A DNA stretch of 64,000 bases from Kutzneria buriramensis (lineage in GTDB: Bacteria; Actinomycetota; Actinomycetes; Mycobacteriales; Pseudonocardiaceae): NCBI RefSeq assembly GCF_003387475.1, contig NZ_QUNO01000003.1, positions 682,001-746,000 on the forward strand, in the 5' to 3' direction. Positions 51,102-59,730 of this stretch are shown here, one piece after another (position 1 is the first letter of the stretch; every line of letters starts with the position of its first letter). Both the position numbers and the translations under genes were made by a program. The notes under the pieces are model-generated. The model worked only from the letters and a program-made list of their open reading frames with translations. It was not told the DNA's origin and did no database searches.

Positions 51102-51995
51102 ATGCGGGACACGTTGCGGGAGCTGGCCGAGCGGATCACCCGGCTGCATGCGAGCACCACTCGGCCGGTGTGGATCGAGGGCATGACGGCGGCCGTCACC
51201 ACGTGCGCGCTCACCGGCACGGGCGGCATCACGACGCCGGTGCTGGCGTTGGTGGCGCAGGGTGCGAAGCAGACGACGCTCGCGGACCGGGTGTACGAGT
51301 ACCGCGCCGGGCAGTACCTGATCGCCTCGCTGGAGCTGCCGGTGATGGGGCGGATCATCGAGGCGAGCCCGCGGGAGCCGTTCATCGCGCTGGGGTTGCC
51401 GCTGCGCAAGTCGGTGATCACGGAGCTGTTGCTGGAGACGGGCGGCAGCGGTCGTGACGACGATGTCAGCAGCGGCATCGTGACCGCGGACGCCGACGAG
51501 GAGTTGCTGGACGCGGTGGTGCGCCTGCTCCGGCTGCTGGACCGGCCCGCGGACTACGCGGTGCTGGGCGCCGGGGTCGAGCGGGAGATCCACTGGCGGC
51601 TGATGACCGGCCCGCGCGGGGCGGCGGTGCGGCGGATCGGCGTCGAGGACAGCCGGGTGTCGCTGGTCGGGCGGGCCACGAAGTGGATCACCCAGCGGTT
51701 CGACCGGACGATCCGCATCGCCGACCTGGCCGACGAGGTGGGCGTGAGCGTCGCCACGCTGAACCGGCACTTCAAGGCGGTGACGGCGATGAGCCCGCTC
51801 CAGTACCAGAAGCAGCTACGGCTCCAGCACGCGCGGCTGCGGCTGATCGCCGAGCCGGACGACGTGGCCGCGGTGGGCTACGCGGTCGGGTACGACAGCC
51901 CGTCGCAGTTCAGCCGGGAGTACCGGCGGCTGTTCGGCGAGCCGCCGGGCCGGGACGTGTCGCGGATCCAGGAGGTGGTGGAGGTGGGTGCCTAG
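51102..51995 (+). CDS. AraC-family transcriptional regulator
   Basis: 297 residues. The N-terminal AraC_N-type domain (LALVAQGAKQTTLADRVYEYRAGQYLIASLELPVMG, about 45-80) and C-terminal double HTH (IADLADEVGVSVATLNRHFKAVTAMSPLQYQKQLRLQ ... VGYDSPSQFSREYRRLFG, about 205-285). The start is ATG 51102; the frame also opens at TTG 51066. It is divergent from the aldo/keto reductase; GATC-N-GCGC repeats 16 bases apart at 51056 and 51072 could be its site. Confidence 0.9.
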   Translation: MRDTLRELAERITRLHASTTRPVWIEGMTAAVTTCALTGTGGITTPVLALVAQGAKQTTLADRVYEYRAGQYLIASLELPVMGRIIEASPREPFIALGLPLRKSVITELLLETGGSGRDDDVSSGIVTADADEELLDAVVRLLRLLDRPADYAVLGAGVEREIHWRLMTGPRGAAVRRIGVEDSRVSLVGRATKWITQRFDRTIRIADLADEVGVSVATLNRHFKAVTAMSPLQYQKQLRLQHARLRLIAEPDDVAAVGYAVGYDSPSQFSREYRRLFGEPPGRDVSRIQEVVEVGA

Positions 51996-52048
51996 GGGAA
52001 GACGAGCTAGTGGCGGCCCGCCAGTGGCCTGATGCGAGACTGGCGCGC

Positions 52049-53218
52049 GTGACCGCCAGCAGCCCCTTCCCCGCACCCGAGGCCGTCTTCGACTGGATCG
52101 ACGCCCGGTCGCAGGCCCGGCAGGACGCCGGCCTGACCCGCCAGCTCCGCCCCCGCGCCGCCGGCTCGGACGCGCTCGACCTGGCCAGCAACGACTACCT
52201 CGGCCTGGCGAAGGACAAGCGGGTGGCGGGCGCGGCCGCGGCGGCGGCGCTGAAGTGGGGGGCCGGTTCCACGGGATCGCGCCTGGTCACCGGCTCCACC
52301 GAGCTGCACACCGAGCTGGAGCTGGAGCTGGCCTCGTTCTGCGGGATGCAGGCGGCGCTGGTGTTCTCGTCCGGTTTCATGGCGAACCTGGCCGCCGTCG
52401 CGGCGCTGAGCGGCCCGGAGTCGGCGATCGTCGCCGACAAGCTGATCCACGCCTCCCTGATCGACGGGACCCGCCTGTCCAAGGCGAACGTCGCGGTCGT
52501 CGCGCACTGTGACGTCGCGGCCGCCGCGAACGCCCTCGCGACCCGCAAGACCGAGCGAGCGCTGGTCGTCACCGACTCGGTGTTTTCCGTGGACGGCGAC
52601 CTCGCGCCGCTGCCGCAGCTGGCCGAGGCGTGCGGGAAGCACGGCGCGGCGCTGCTGGTCGACGACGCGCACGGCTTCGGCGTGATCGGCGACGAGGGCA
52701 AGGGCGCGGTGCACGACGCCGGCCTGGCCGGATCGCCGAACGTGGTGATGACGCTGACGCTGTCCAAGTCGCTGGGCGCGCAGGGCGGCGCGATCCTCGG
52801 CCCCCGCCGGGTGATCAAGCACATGGTCGACACCGCGCGCAGCTTCATCTTCGACACCGGCCTCGCCCCGGGCAGCGCCGCGGCCGCGCTGACGGCGCTG
52901 CGGGTGCTCAAGGAGGAGCCCGAGCTGGCCGGCAAGGCGCGGCGGAACGCCCTGGACCTGACCGAGCGTCTGACCGCGGCCGGCCTGCACGCGAGCACGC
53001 CGACCGCGGCCGTGGTGTCGGTCCGGGCGCCGTCCCCGGAGGCCGCCGTCGCCTGGGCGAACGACTGCCGCACCGCGGGTGTGGTCGTCGGCTGCTTCCG
53101 GCCGCCGTCGGTGCCGGACCAGATCTCGCGGCTGCGACTGACCGCCCGCGCCGACCTGACCACCGCCGACCTGGACCACGCGGTCGACGTGATCACCCGC
53201 ACCGCGCCGGGGCGCTAG
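52049..53218 (+). CDS. bioF: 8-amino-7-oxononanoate synthase
   Basis: 389 residues. An alpha-oxoamine synthase: LDLASNDYLGLAKDKRV, GSTGSRLVTGSTELHTELE, LLVDDAHGFGVIG (PLP Asp) and TLTLSKSLGAQGG with the Schiff-base Lys. BioF condenses pimeloyl-thioester with L-alanine. Relatives include KBL and serine palmitoyltransferase; no other biotin gene is nearby, so the substrate is not certain. The start is GTG 52049. Its stop abuts the convergent gene at 53219 with no gap. Confidence 0.88.
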   Translation: MTASSPFPAPEAVFDWIDARSQARQDAGLTRQLRPRAAGSDALDLASNDYLGLAKDKRVAGAAAAAALKWGAGSTGSRLVTGSTELHTELELELASFCGMQAALVFSSGFMANLAAVAALSGPESAIVADKLIHASLIDGTRLSKANVAVVAHCDVAAAANALATRKTERALVVTDSVFSVDGDLAPLPQLAEACGKHGAALLVDDAHGFGVIGDEGKGAVHDAGLAGSPNVVMTLTLSKSLGAQGGAILGPRRVIKHMVDTARSFIFDTGLAPGSAAAALTALRVLKEEPELAGKARRNALDLTERLTAAGLHASTPTAAVVSVRAPSPEAAVAWANDCRTAGVVVGCFRPPSVPDQISRLRLTARADLTTADLDHAVDVITRTAPGR

Positions 53219-53596
53219 TCAGGACGTCAGGCAGATCTCCCCGGCGTCACCTACGAAGCTCGCGCACCACTGCGCGCCGGGGACGTGGTCGCCGCGCCAC
53301 ACGGTCTTGTACATGCCCGCCTCGGCGTGCGTGAGGTGCTGGAAGTTGTCCGGCCCCCACACGCTGAGATCCGCGCCGCCCGGCGGGATGGCGCCGCCGC
53401 CGCTCACGCCGACCTCCACGACGTCGCAGCTGAGCAGCGCGCGCTTCACGCTCAGCGTGAACCAGGGGTTGTGGACGGAGTCGGGACGACAGCCGAGAGC
53501 GGCGGGCGCGGGCGACGCGGGCGCGACCGCCGCGCCGAGGGCCATGCCGGCGGCGATCACTGCCGACACGGCCAGGAGTCTGCTGCTGGACGACAT
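53219..53596 (-). CDS. Small secreted protein, function unknown
   Basis: 125 residues. A signal peptide (1-31, LLAVSAVIAAGMALGAAVAPASPAPA) is followed by a mature part with four Cys (LGCRPDS, LSCDVVEV, QWCASF and EICLTS), two at the ends, which suggests a disulfide-clamped small domain. No family is recognised. GGAGGATCG precedes ATG 53596. The gene stops at the very base after the bioF stop. Confidence 0.75.
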   Translation of the reverse strand: MSSSSRLLAVSAVIAAGMALGAAVAPASPAPAALGCRPDSVHNPWFTLSVKRALLSCDVVEVGVSGGGAIPPGGADLSVWGPDNFQHLTHAEAGMYKTVWRGDHVPGAQWCASFVGDAGEICLTS

Positions 53597-53727
53597 CGAT
53601 CCTCCGTGAACTCGGGATTGAATCCACAGTGGACGCTAGTCAGCGGCCAACGCCCGGTCACCACACGAGAGGTGCGTTTGTTCGTGACCGAACGTCACCC
53701 GTGTTCCCCCGTCGACCTGACGGATTG

Positions 53728-54174
53728 TCAGCCGTTGCGGCGCATCACGATGTGCGGGATGCCGTCCTCCAGGTACTCCTCACCCTCGGTCACATAGCCG
53801 TAGCGGGCGTAGAAGTCCTTCACGGTGACCTGGGCGTCGAGCACGCTCGGCGCGGACCCGATCTCGGCCACCGCGGCGTCCATCAGCCGCCCGGACAGGC
53901 CGTTGCCGCGCGCGTCGGCGGCGGTGCAGACCCGCCCGATCCGGAACTCGCCCGGCTTGTCCTCCAGCAGGCGGAGCGTGGCCAGCACCCGGCCGTCGTC
54001 GCCGGCCAGCCAGAAGTGGCGGGTGGCCTGTTCCAGGTCGCGGCCGTCGAGCTCGGGGTACGGGGCCTTCTGCTCGACGACGAAGACATCGACCCGCAGC
54101 CGCAGCAGGTCGTAGAGCTGCTGCTGGGTCAGGTCGGCCGCCCACTCGCGGCGCAGGGTGGCGTGAAGCGTCAT
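53728..54174 (-). CDS. ElaA-like GNAT acetyltransferase
   Basis: 148 residues. LYDLLRLRVDVFVVEQKAPYPELDGRDLEQATRHF is the ElaA signature, and RIGRVCTAADARGNGLSGRLMDAAV the acetyl-CoA loop (RGNGLSG). The family is a GNAT subgroup of unknown substrate. It follows the trypsin gene by 11 bases on the same strand. A 5-bp inverted repeat (ATACC ... GGTAT) lies between them. Confidence 0.88.
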   Translation of the reverse strand: MTLHATLRREWAADLTQQQLYDLLRLRVDVFVVEQKAPYPELDGRDLEQATRHFWLAGDDGRVLATLRLLEDKPGEFRIGRVCTAADARGNGLSGRLMDAAVAEIGSAPSVLDAQVTVKDFYARYGYVTEGEEYLEDGIPHIVMRRNG

Positions 54175-54185
54175 ACCACTTGGTA

Positions 54186-54995
54186 TCACGCGCCCAACTG
54201 GGCAGACACCTCGTCTCGGTAGCTGGTGAGCCGCGTGTACACACCGGGCTTGCCGGCGCGGGCGCAGCCGTCGCCCCACGAGACGACACCGACCAGCCGT
54301 CCGTCCACCACCAGCGGGCCACCCGAGTCGCCGGCACAGGCGTCCTTGCCGCCGTTCGGGTAGCCGGCGCACACCATGCTGCCGGCGTCGAAGTCGGCCT
54401 CCTCGGTGGCGCACGTCTTGTCGGCCACCATCGGCACCTGCACGGACTTGAGCGTCGGCGACGGCGCGGCGGACTCGCCGACGCGGCCCCAGCCGAGCAC
54501 CGCGGCCGGCGTGCCCGGCGCGTAGCCGGACGTGTCGCCGGCCGCGACCAGCGGCAGCGTCCGGTACGGCACCTCGCGGGCCAATGTCAGCACGGCGACG
54601 TCGTGGCCGGTACCGACGTCGCGGAAGCCCGGGTCCGCCCACACCGAGGCGATCCGCACCTGCATGCCGTCCCTGGTGCGCAGGTCGGTGCGGCCGGCGA
54701 CGACCCGCAGCGAGGACGGGGACTTGGTGGTCATGCCGCCGGTGGCCAGCGCCTCGGTCACGCAGTGCGCGGCCGTGACGACCTTGGTCGGGGCCACGAG
54801 CGTGCCGCCGCAGAAGAACTGGCCGCCGTCGGTGGTGAGCGCGACGACCCACGGTGTGGCGGTCGTGCTGGCGTCGTCGCCGCCGACGATCCGGGGCGTG
54901 GCGGTGGACGCGTACGCGGGGGCGGCCCAGATGGATCCAGCACTGAGCAGCAGCGAGGCGAGGACGGCGGCCGACCGCCGGACATGCATGGGCAC
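54186..54995 (-). CDS. Secreted trypsin-like serine protease (S1A)
   Basis: 269 residues. Signal peptide to about residue 29 (APAYA), a short pro-segment, then RIVGG. The triad is H77 (TAAHC), D132 (GHDVAV) and S224 (GDSGGP); D218, six residues before the Ser, predicts Arg/Lys specificity. Three expected Cys pairs are present. The start is GTG 54995 because AGGAG is eight bases upstream; ATG 54989 is alternative. It is one of two paralogues around the LysE gene. Confidence 0.92.
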   Translation of the reverse strand: MPMHVRRSAAVLASLLLSAGSIWAAPAYASTATPRIVGGDDASTTATPWVVALTTDGGQFFCGGTLVAPTKVVTAAHCVTEALATGGMTTKSPSSLRVVAGRTDLRTRDGMQVRIASVWADPGFRDVGTGHDVAVLTLAREVPYRTLPLVAAGDTSGYAPGTPAAVLGWGRVGESAAPSPTLKSVQVPMVADKTCATEEADFDAGSMVCAGYPNGGKDACAGDSGGPLVVDGRLVGVVSWGDGCARAGKPGVYTRLTSYRDEVSAQLGA

Positions 54996-55086
54996 GGCGA
55001 GCACTCCTACAGGGGAGGGGGAGGACACGAACCGTAGCCGATCCACCGCACCGGGTGGGACGCGAGCGAGATCACTCACCCGAACG

Positions 55087-55116
55087 TGTCAAGGCAGGAA
55101 AATCTCCCGTTAAGAT
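55087..55116 (+). promoter_or_regulatory. Candidate promoter of the LysE-type gene
   Basis: TGTCAA (55087-55092), an 18-base spacer and TAAGAT (55111-55116) lie 85 bases before the start at 55201. The predicted start of transcription is near 55123, giving a leader of about 78 bases. Confidence 0.45.
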
Positions 55117-55138
55117 CTCATAAGTACGAAGAATCTTC

Positions 55139-55176
55139 CGTCAGCAAGCCCGCGAGCGGGTTTTTGTTCGCTGACG
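55139..55176 (+). promoter_or_regulatory. Attenuator-like leader of the LysE gene
   Basis: Inner stem CCCGC-ga-GCGGG followed by TTTTT (55149-55165) looks like an intrinsic terminator, and is enclosed by an outer stem CGTCAGC (55139-55145) / GCTGACG (55170-55176). It lies in the leader 25 bases before the start codon. Confidence 0.6.
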
Positions 55177-55200
55177 GCCCGCTTGGACCGGAGTTTTCAC

Positions 55201-55815
55201 GTGAAGTTCGACGTCGCCCCCCTGCCCGCCTTCCTGCTCGCCTGCCTGGTCGTGATCATCACGCCCGGCATGGACGCGTTCCTGCTGCTCAGGACGTCGC
55301 TGCGGGCCGGCGCGCGGGCCGGGCTGCGGGCGCTGGCCGGCGTGCACACCGCGAGCGCGGTGCAGATCGCGCTGGTCGTCTCCGGCCTCGGCGCGCTGCT
55401 CGCCGGTTACCCGGCGTTGCTCCAGATCCTGCGCTGGCTCGGGGCCGCCTACCTGGCGTTCCTCGCCGCGCAGATCGTCCGCGGGCTGCTCCGGCCGCGC
55501 CGCGCCGAGTCGGACGAACCGGTCGCGGTGGCCCATCCCTTCCGGCAGGGCTTCCTGTCCAACCTGATGAACCCGAAGATGCTGCTGTTCTCCCTGGCGT
55601 TCCTGCCGCAATTCATCGGATCGGGTGACGCCGTGCTCCAGCTCGGGGTGCTCGGCGCGCTGTTCCTCGTGCTGGCCGCGTGCTGGGAGGCGACCATCGT
55701 GCTGGCCGCCGGCCGGATGTCGCGGCGGCTCCAGCGCAAGGGCGTCACCACCGCGCTGGACGCCGTGTCGGCGGCCGCGTTCTTCACCATCTCGGTCGGA
55801 CTGGTCGTGGCGTAA
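55201..55815 (+). CDS. LysE/RhtB-family amino-acid exporter
   Basis: 204 residues with six hydrophobic segments. FLLACLVVIITPGMDAFLLLRTSLRAGARAGL is the LysE signature (TPGxD) and PFRQGFLSNLMNPKMLLFSLAFLPQF the second conserved part. The family exports basic or hydrophobic amino acids. GTG 55201 follows GGAG. The leader (55139-55176) contains an attenuator-like hairpin, suggesting control by a metabolite or translation state. Confidence 0.92.
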   Translation: MKFDVAPLPAFLLACLVVIITPGMDAFLLLRTSLRAGARAGLRALAGVHTASAVQIALVVSGLGALLAGYPALLQILRWLGAAYLAFLAAQIVRGLLRPRRAESDEPVAVAHPFRQGFLSNLMNPKMLLFSLAFLPQFIGSGDAVLQLGVLGALFLVLAACWEATIVLAAGRMSRRLQRKGVTTALDAVSAAAFFTISVGLVVA

Positions 55816-55828
55816 GGGAAAAGCGAAC

Positions 55829-55860
55829 GGCGCCCGCCCCGCGTGCACGGGACGGGCGCC
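55829..55860. terminator. Two-way terminator between lysE and protease gene
   Basis: GGCGCCCG-c-CCCG pairs with CGGG-a-CGGGCGCC around a 6-base loop, between convergent genes, 14 bases after the lysE stop. Confidence 0.75.
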
Positions 55861-55872
55861 GCCGCGTCGGTG

Positions 55873-56637
55873 TCACCGGTCGAGTTCGCCCTCGATGGCC
55901 GTCACGTACGACGCCACGCGGGTGTAGACGCCGTACTTGCCGGGACGGGCGCACCCGTCGCCGAAGGACGTGATGCCGACCAGCACCCCGTTGATCTCCA
56001 GCGGTCCGCCGGAGTCGCCCTGACACGTGTCGACGCCGCCCTGCTGGTAGCCCGCGCACACCATCGCCGATGCGCGGTACTGCTGGTACGCCGCCGTGCA
56101 GGCGGTGTCCGAGTCCAGCGGGACGGCCGCCTGCATCAGGTACTCCGACGCCTCGCCCGACTCCTTGGTCATGCCCCATCCCAGCACCGTCGCCATGGCG
56201 TTGGGCTGGTAGAGGGTGTTGTCCGACGCCAGTGGCAGCGCCGGCACGTTGACCCTGCGGCTCAACGTGATCACCGCGAAGTCGGAGCCGCCGGTGGGGT
56301 CGCCCCGGTAGTTCGGGGACACCCACACCGACTGGGCGTTGACCACCCGGCCGTCGGTGGTCCTCTTGTCCTCGCGGCCGACGACCACCCGCAGGTTGTC
56401 CGCCCGCTGGTTGGCCAGGCAGTGCGCCGCGGTCAACACCTTGGTGGCCGCGACCACGGTGCCGCCGCAGAACTGGAACCCGGTCGAGTCGGTCAGGTAG
56501 ACGACCCACGGGTACTCCACGATGCTCGCCCTTTCGCCGCCGACGACGCGGGGGGAAGCGGCCGCCGGGACGGCGGCGGCGAGAGCGACTAAGACGGCGG
56601 CCACCACGGCGAGGCGGCTCGACCTGGAGATTCGCAT
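55873..56637 (-). CDS. Secreted trypsin-like serine protease (S1A), second copy
   Basis: 254 residues. Signal peptide to about residue 27, then RVVGG. Triad H72 (TAAHC), D119 (GSDFAV) and S209 (GDSGGP); D203 predicts trypsin-like specificity. It shares GTAVLGWG-type and SYxGxYTR-like blocks with the 54186 protease but the two are clearly diverged. There is almost no pro-region. The start is ATG 56637 with a weak ribosome binding site. Confidence 0.92.
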   Translation of the reverse strand: MRISRSSRLAVVAAVLVALAAAVPAAASPRVVGGERASIVEYPWVVYLTDSTGFQFCGGTVVAATKVLTAAHCLANQRADNLRVVVGREDKRTTDGRVVNAQSVWVSPNYRGDPTGGSDFAVITLSRRVNVPALPLASDNTLYQPNAMATVLGWGMTKESGEASEYLMQAAVPLDSDTACTAAYQQYRASAMVCAGYQQGGVDTCQGDSGGPLEINGVLVGITSFGDGCARPGKYGVYTRVASYVTAIEGELDR

Positions 56638-56708
56638 ACCCGCAACGGAACCGTCCGATCCGTGCGCGGACAAGCAGAACAACTCGCCGGGGTGTCACAC
56701 GAAAGGCG

Positions 56709-56737
56709 TTGACGGCCTCGTCGGGCGGGTCTACCGT
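56709..56737 (+). promoter_or_regulatory. Promoter of the TetR-P450 operon
   Basis: TTGACG (56709-56714), a 17-base spacer and TACCGT (56732-56737). The TetR operator begins at the -10. Confidence 0.6.
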
Positions 56738-56773
56738 GACTCGTGACCGGATAAGAAATCTGGTCACGAGTCA
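56737..56773 (+). promoter_or_regulatory. 12-13-12 inverted repeat, TetR operator
   Basis: TGACTCGTGACC (56737-56748) and its exact complement (56762-56773) around a 13-base spacer, covering the expected transcription start. It is a strong candidate for autoregulation by the TetR protein encoded 17 bases downstream. Confidence 0.8.
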
Positions 56774-56789
56774 AAAGGGAGCGACGCTC

Positions 56790-57494
56790 ATGCCCGGCAC
56801 CGACCACGAACGCGGCGAGCGGATCCTGGACGCGGCCGCCGAACTGGTGCTGCGCTGGGGCTACAAGCGGGTGACGATCGAGGACGTCGCCAAGCAGGCC
56901 GGCATCGGCAAGGGGACGGTCTACCTGCACTTCCGCAACCGCACCGAGCTGTTCATGAGCGTGCTGGTGCGGGAGTCGGTGGCGATGACCGCGGAGATGC
57001 TGGACGCGCTGCGGCGGGATCCGATGATGATGCTGCCGGCCGAGCAGGCGCAGATGGTGTACCTGGGTGTGATGAAGCGGCCGCTGCTGCGGGCCATGTT
57101 CAGCCGGAACGTCGAGATGCTGGGCGACCTGGTGCTCGACCCCAGCATCCAGCCGCTGGTGCGGGTCAAGACGGACCTGTTCGGCGACATGTTCCACCTG
57201 CTGCGCGAGCACGGTCTCGTCCGCACCGACCTGGACCTGGAGAGCCAGCGGCAGCTGATGTCGGCCGTGCAGACCGGCTTCTACCTGATGCCGATGCTGG
57301 GCCCGGTCGCCGGCACGCGCGACGACCACACCACCGCCGCGCTGCTGGCGCACACGATCCGGCAGGCCCTGCACACCCCCGGTGAGCCCGATCCCGAGGT
57401 GCTCCGGGCGCTCGCGCCCAAGATGACCGCGATACTCGCCGACTTCCACGGGGCGCTCGCGGCCACGGTCCACGGCAAACAGCCGGAGGGCTGA
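56790..57494 (+). CDS. TetR-family regulator of the P450 gene
   Basis: 234 residues. N-terminal HTH (about 12-55: RILDAAAELVLRWGYKRVTIEDVAKQAGIGKGTVYLHFRNR). The C-terminal domain is long and Met-rich and could bind a hydrophobic ligand. ATG 56790 follows AGGGAG. The P450 gene starts 23 bases after its stop, so the two are an operon; the 12-13-12 repeat at 56737-56773 is the likely operator. Confidence 0.9.
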   Translation: MPGTDHERGERILDAAAELVLRWGYKRVTIEDVAKQAGIGKGTVYLHFRNRTELFMSVLVRESVAMTAEMLDALRRDPMMMLPAEQAQMVYLGVMKRPLLRAMFSRNVEMLGDLVLDPSIQPLVRVKTDLFGDMFHLLREHGLVRTDLDLESQRQLMSAVQTGFYLMPMLGPVAGTRDDHTTAALLAHTIRQALHTPGEPDPEVLRALAPKMTAILADFHGALAATVHGKQPEG

Positions 57495-57517
57495 CACAAC
57501 TTCAGCTAGGGGGAGTC

Positions 57518-58705
57518 ATGACGACTACGGCGAAGCCCACCCTCCAGGACTTCCTCGACTACATCGAGGGATTCCGCAAGCAGGGGCAGGTCGTCTACGC
57601 CGAGAAGCAGCAGTCCTGGATGGTGCTCGGCCACCCGGAGGTCAACGAGGTCCTGTCGGAGCCGCACCGGTTCAGCTCCGACCTGTCCCCGCTGATCCCG
57701 ACGCAGGAGGAGTTCGCCCTGTTCCAGAAGGGCAACTTCATTCAGATGGACGACCCGCGGCACCGGCAGCTGCGGGGCATGGTCAGCAAGGCCTTCACGC
57801 CGAAGTTCGTGGCCGGCATGGAGCCGGCGATCCACGACCTCACCGAGCAGCTGCTCGACGCCGCCGGCGCCGAGTTCGACCTGGTCGACGGCCTGGCCTA
57901 CCCGCTGCCGGTGATCGTCATCGCCAACCTGCTCGGCATCCCGACCGCCGACCAGCCGGTGTTCCGCCGCTGGGCCGACACCCTGCTGGACCGGGACGTG
58001 CCGATGGACAAGCCGATCGCGGAGGTCCGCGAGGAGCTGATGGCCGAGGTGACCCCGGTGATGCGGGAGATGAACGACTACTTCCGCGAGTTCATCGCCG
58101 ACCGCCGCCGCAACCCCGGCGACGACCTGACCAGCCAGCTCACCCTGGTCGAGGAGGACGGCCGGCGGCTGGACGACGACGAGATCATCGGCTTCGTCGG
58201 CCTGCTGCTGCTCGCCGGGCACATCACCACCACCGCGACGCTGGGCAACAGCATCCTGACGTTCCACGAGAACCAGGACGCGATCCGCGAGGTCCGCGAG
58301 AACCTGTCGCTGCTGCCGGCGGCGATCGAGGAGGTGCTGCGGCTGCGCACGCCGTTCCCGCGGGTGGCCCGCATGACCACCGAGGAGACGGTGCTCGGCG
58401 GCGTCACGATCCCGGCCCAGCAGATGGTGCTGCCGTTCCTGACCGCGGCCAACCGGGACGAGCGGGTGTTCCCGAACCCGAACAAGTTCGACCTGCACCG
58501 CGACCCCAACCACCACGCCTCGTTCGGCAAGGGCATCCACTTCTGCCTGGGCGCGCCGCTGGCCCGGCTGGAGGCGCGGGTGGCGCTGAAGATCATGTTC
58601 GAGCGCTACGCCGACATCCAGGTGGTCGAGGACAAGGTGGAGGAGCGCAACCCGTTCGCCATGGTGGCCGTGACCAAGCTGCCACTTGTCGTGCGGCCGG
58701 TTTAG
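57518..58705 (+). CDS. Cytochrome P450
   Basis: 395 residues, typical bacterial class I size. I-helix LLLAGHITTTATLG (AGxxTT), ExxR in IEEVLRLR, and the haem loop ASFGKGIHFCLGAPLARLE with the thiolate C343. Substrate-recognition regions are not diagnostic. It needs ferredoxin and reductase from elsewhere. AGGGGGAG precedes ATG 57518. Its regulator is the preceding TetR gene; the substrate is probably the TetR ligand or a related hydrophobic molecule. Confidence 0.95.
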   Translation: MTTTAKPTLQDFLDYIEGFRKQGQVVYAEKQQSWMVLGHPEVNEVLSEPHRFSSDLSPLIPTQEEFALFQKGNFIQMDDPRHRQLRGMVSKAFTPKFVAGMEPAIHDLTEQLLDAAGAEFDLVDGLAYPLPVIVIANLLGIPTADQPVFRRWADTLLDRDVPMDKPIAEVREELMAEVTPVMREMNDYFREFIADRRRNPGDDLTSQLTLVEEDGRRLDDDEIIGFVGLLLLAGHITTTATLGNSILTFHENQDAIREVRENLSLLPAAIEEVLRLRTPFPRVARMTTEETVLGGVTIPAQQMVLPFLTAANRDERVFPNPNKFDLHRDPNHHASFGKGIHFCLGAPLARLEARVALKIMFERYADIQVVEDKVEERNPFAMVAVTKLPLVVRPV

Positions 58706-58730
58706 CCAGCTCGTAGCCGATACTGTCGGC

Positions 58731-59726
58731 GTGGAACGCGATGTGCTCGGTGAGGGCTACGAAGTTGTCACGCTGCCGCTCGGCGCGCTGCCGGCCGGCG
58801 CCGGGCCGGGGGGCGACAACGTCGCCCACCTGGTCCGGCGCAGGGCCGATGGGAACGGCGCCGAGAAGCCGGTCAACGGGGCCGTGCTCTATGTGCACGG
58901 CTTCGTCGACTACTTCTTCCAGACCCACGTCGCCGAGCACTTCGCCGCCCGCGGCTACGACTTCTACGCCGTCGACCTGCGGGCCTACGGCCGGTCGCTG
59001 CAGCCGGGGCAGGTGCCCAACTTCGTCACCGACCTCAGCTACCACTTCGAGGAGCTGGACGCGGCGGCGCGCATCATCCGCGACGAGCACGGCCACTCCC
59101 GGCTGACGCTGATGGGACACTCCACCGGCGGGCTGATCTCGATCATGTGGGCGCACGAGCGGCGGGACGACAACGTGCTCGACGCGCTGGTGCTCAACAG
59201 CCCGTGGGTGGACCTCCAGGAGAACTGGTTCATGCGCACGGTCGGCACCTGGGCCGTGGACGTGCTGGGCAAGGTCAGCCCGACCGCCGTCGTGCAGAAC
59301 GGGCTGGAGAGCCCGTACGGCCTGAGCCTGCACCGGGACGACAACGGCGAGTGGGAGTTCGACACCGACTGGAAGCCCAAGAGCGGCTTTCCGGTGCGGG
59401 CCGGCTGGCTGCGCACGATCCGGCGCAACCAGGCCAGGCTGCACCGCGGGCTGGACGTACGGGTGCCGGTGCTGCTGCTGCGCTCCTCGCACAGCCTGCT
59501 CAAGGCCAAGGAGTGGACGCCGGAGGCGATGCGCGCCGACACCGTGCTGGACGTGGCGCAGATGGCGAAGTGGGCGCCGAAGATCGGCCCGAACGTGACG
59601 GTGGTGGCGATCGAGGGCGGCATGCACGACCTGTTCCTCTCGGCGCCGGCCGTCCGGGAGCGGGTCCTGAGCGAGACCGACAGCTGGTTGGAGGGTCTAC
59701 GCCAGGGGGACCGGATCGTAGAGTGA
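58731..59726 (+). CDS. Alpha/beta hydrolase (lysophospholipase-like)
   Basis: 331 residues. [15 protein letters not shown] (oxyanion His-Gly), [14 protein letters not shown] with the Ser nucleophile (GHSTG) and [13 protein letters not shown] carrying the catalytic His. This is a monoacylglycerol-lipase/lysophospholipase-like fold without signal peptide. GTG 58731 follows TACTGT by 4 bases and lacks a ribosome binding site, so the mRNA may be leaderless. It is 25 bases from the P450 stop, and could also be co-transcribed. Confidence 0.88.
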   Translation: MERDVLGEGYEVVTLPLGALPAGAGPGGDNVAHLVRRRADGNGAEKPVNGAVLYVHGFVDYFFQTHVAEHFAARGYDFYAVDLRAYGRSLQPGQVPNFVTDLSYHFEELDAAARIIRDEHGHSRLTLMGHSTGGLISIMWAHERRDDNVLDALVLNSPWVDLQENWFMRTVGTWAVDVLGKVSPTAVVQNGLESPYGLSLHRDDNGEWEFDTDWKPKSGFPVRAGWLRTIRRNQARLHRGLDVRVPVLLLRSSHSLLKAKEWTPEAMRADTVLDVAQMAKWAPKIGPNVTVVAIEGGMHDLFLSAPAVRERVLSETDSWLEGLRQGDRIVE

Positions 59727-59730
59727 GGCC

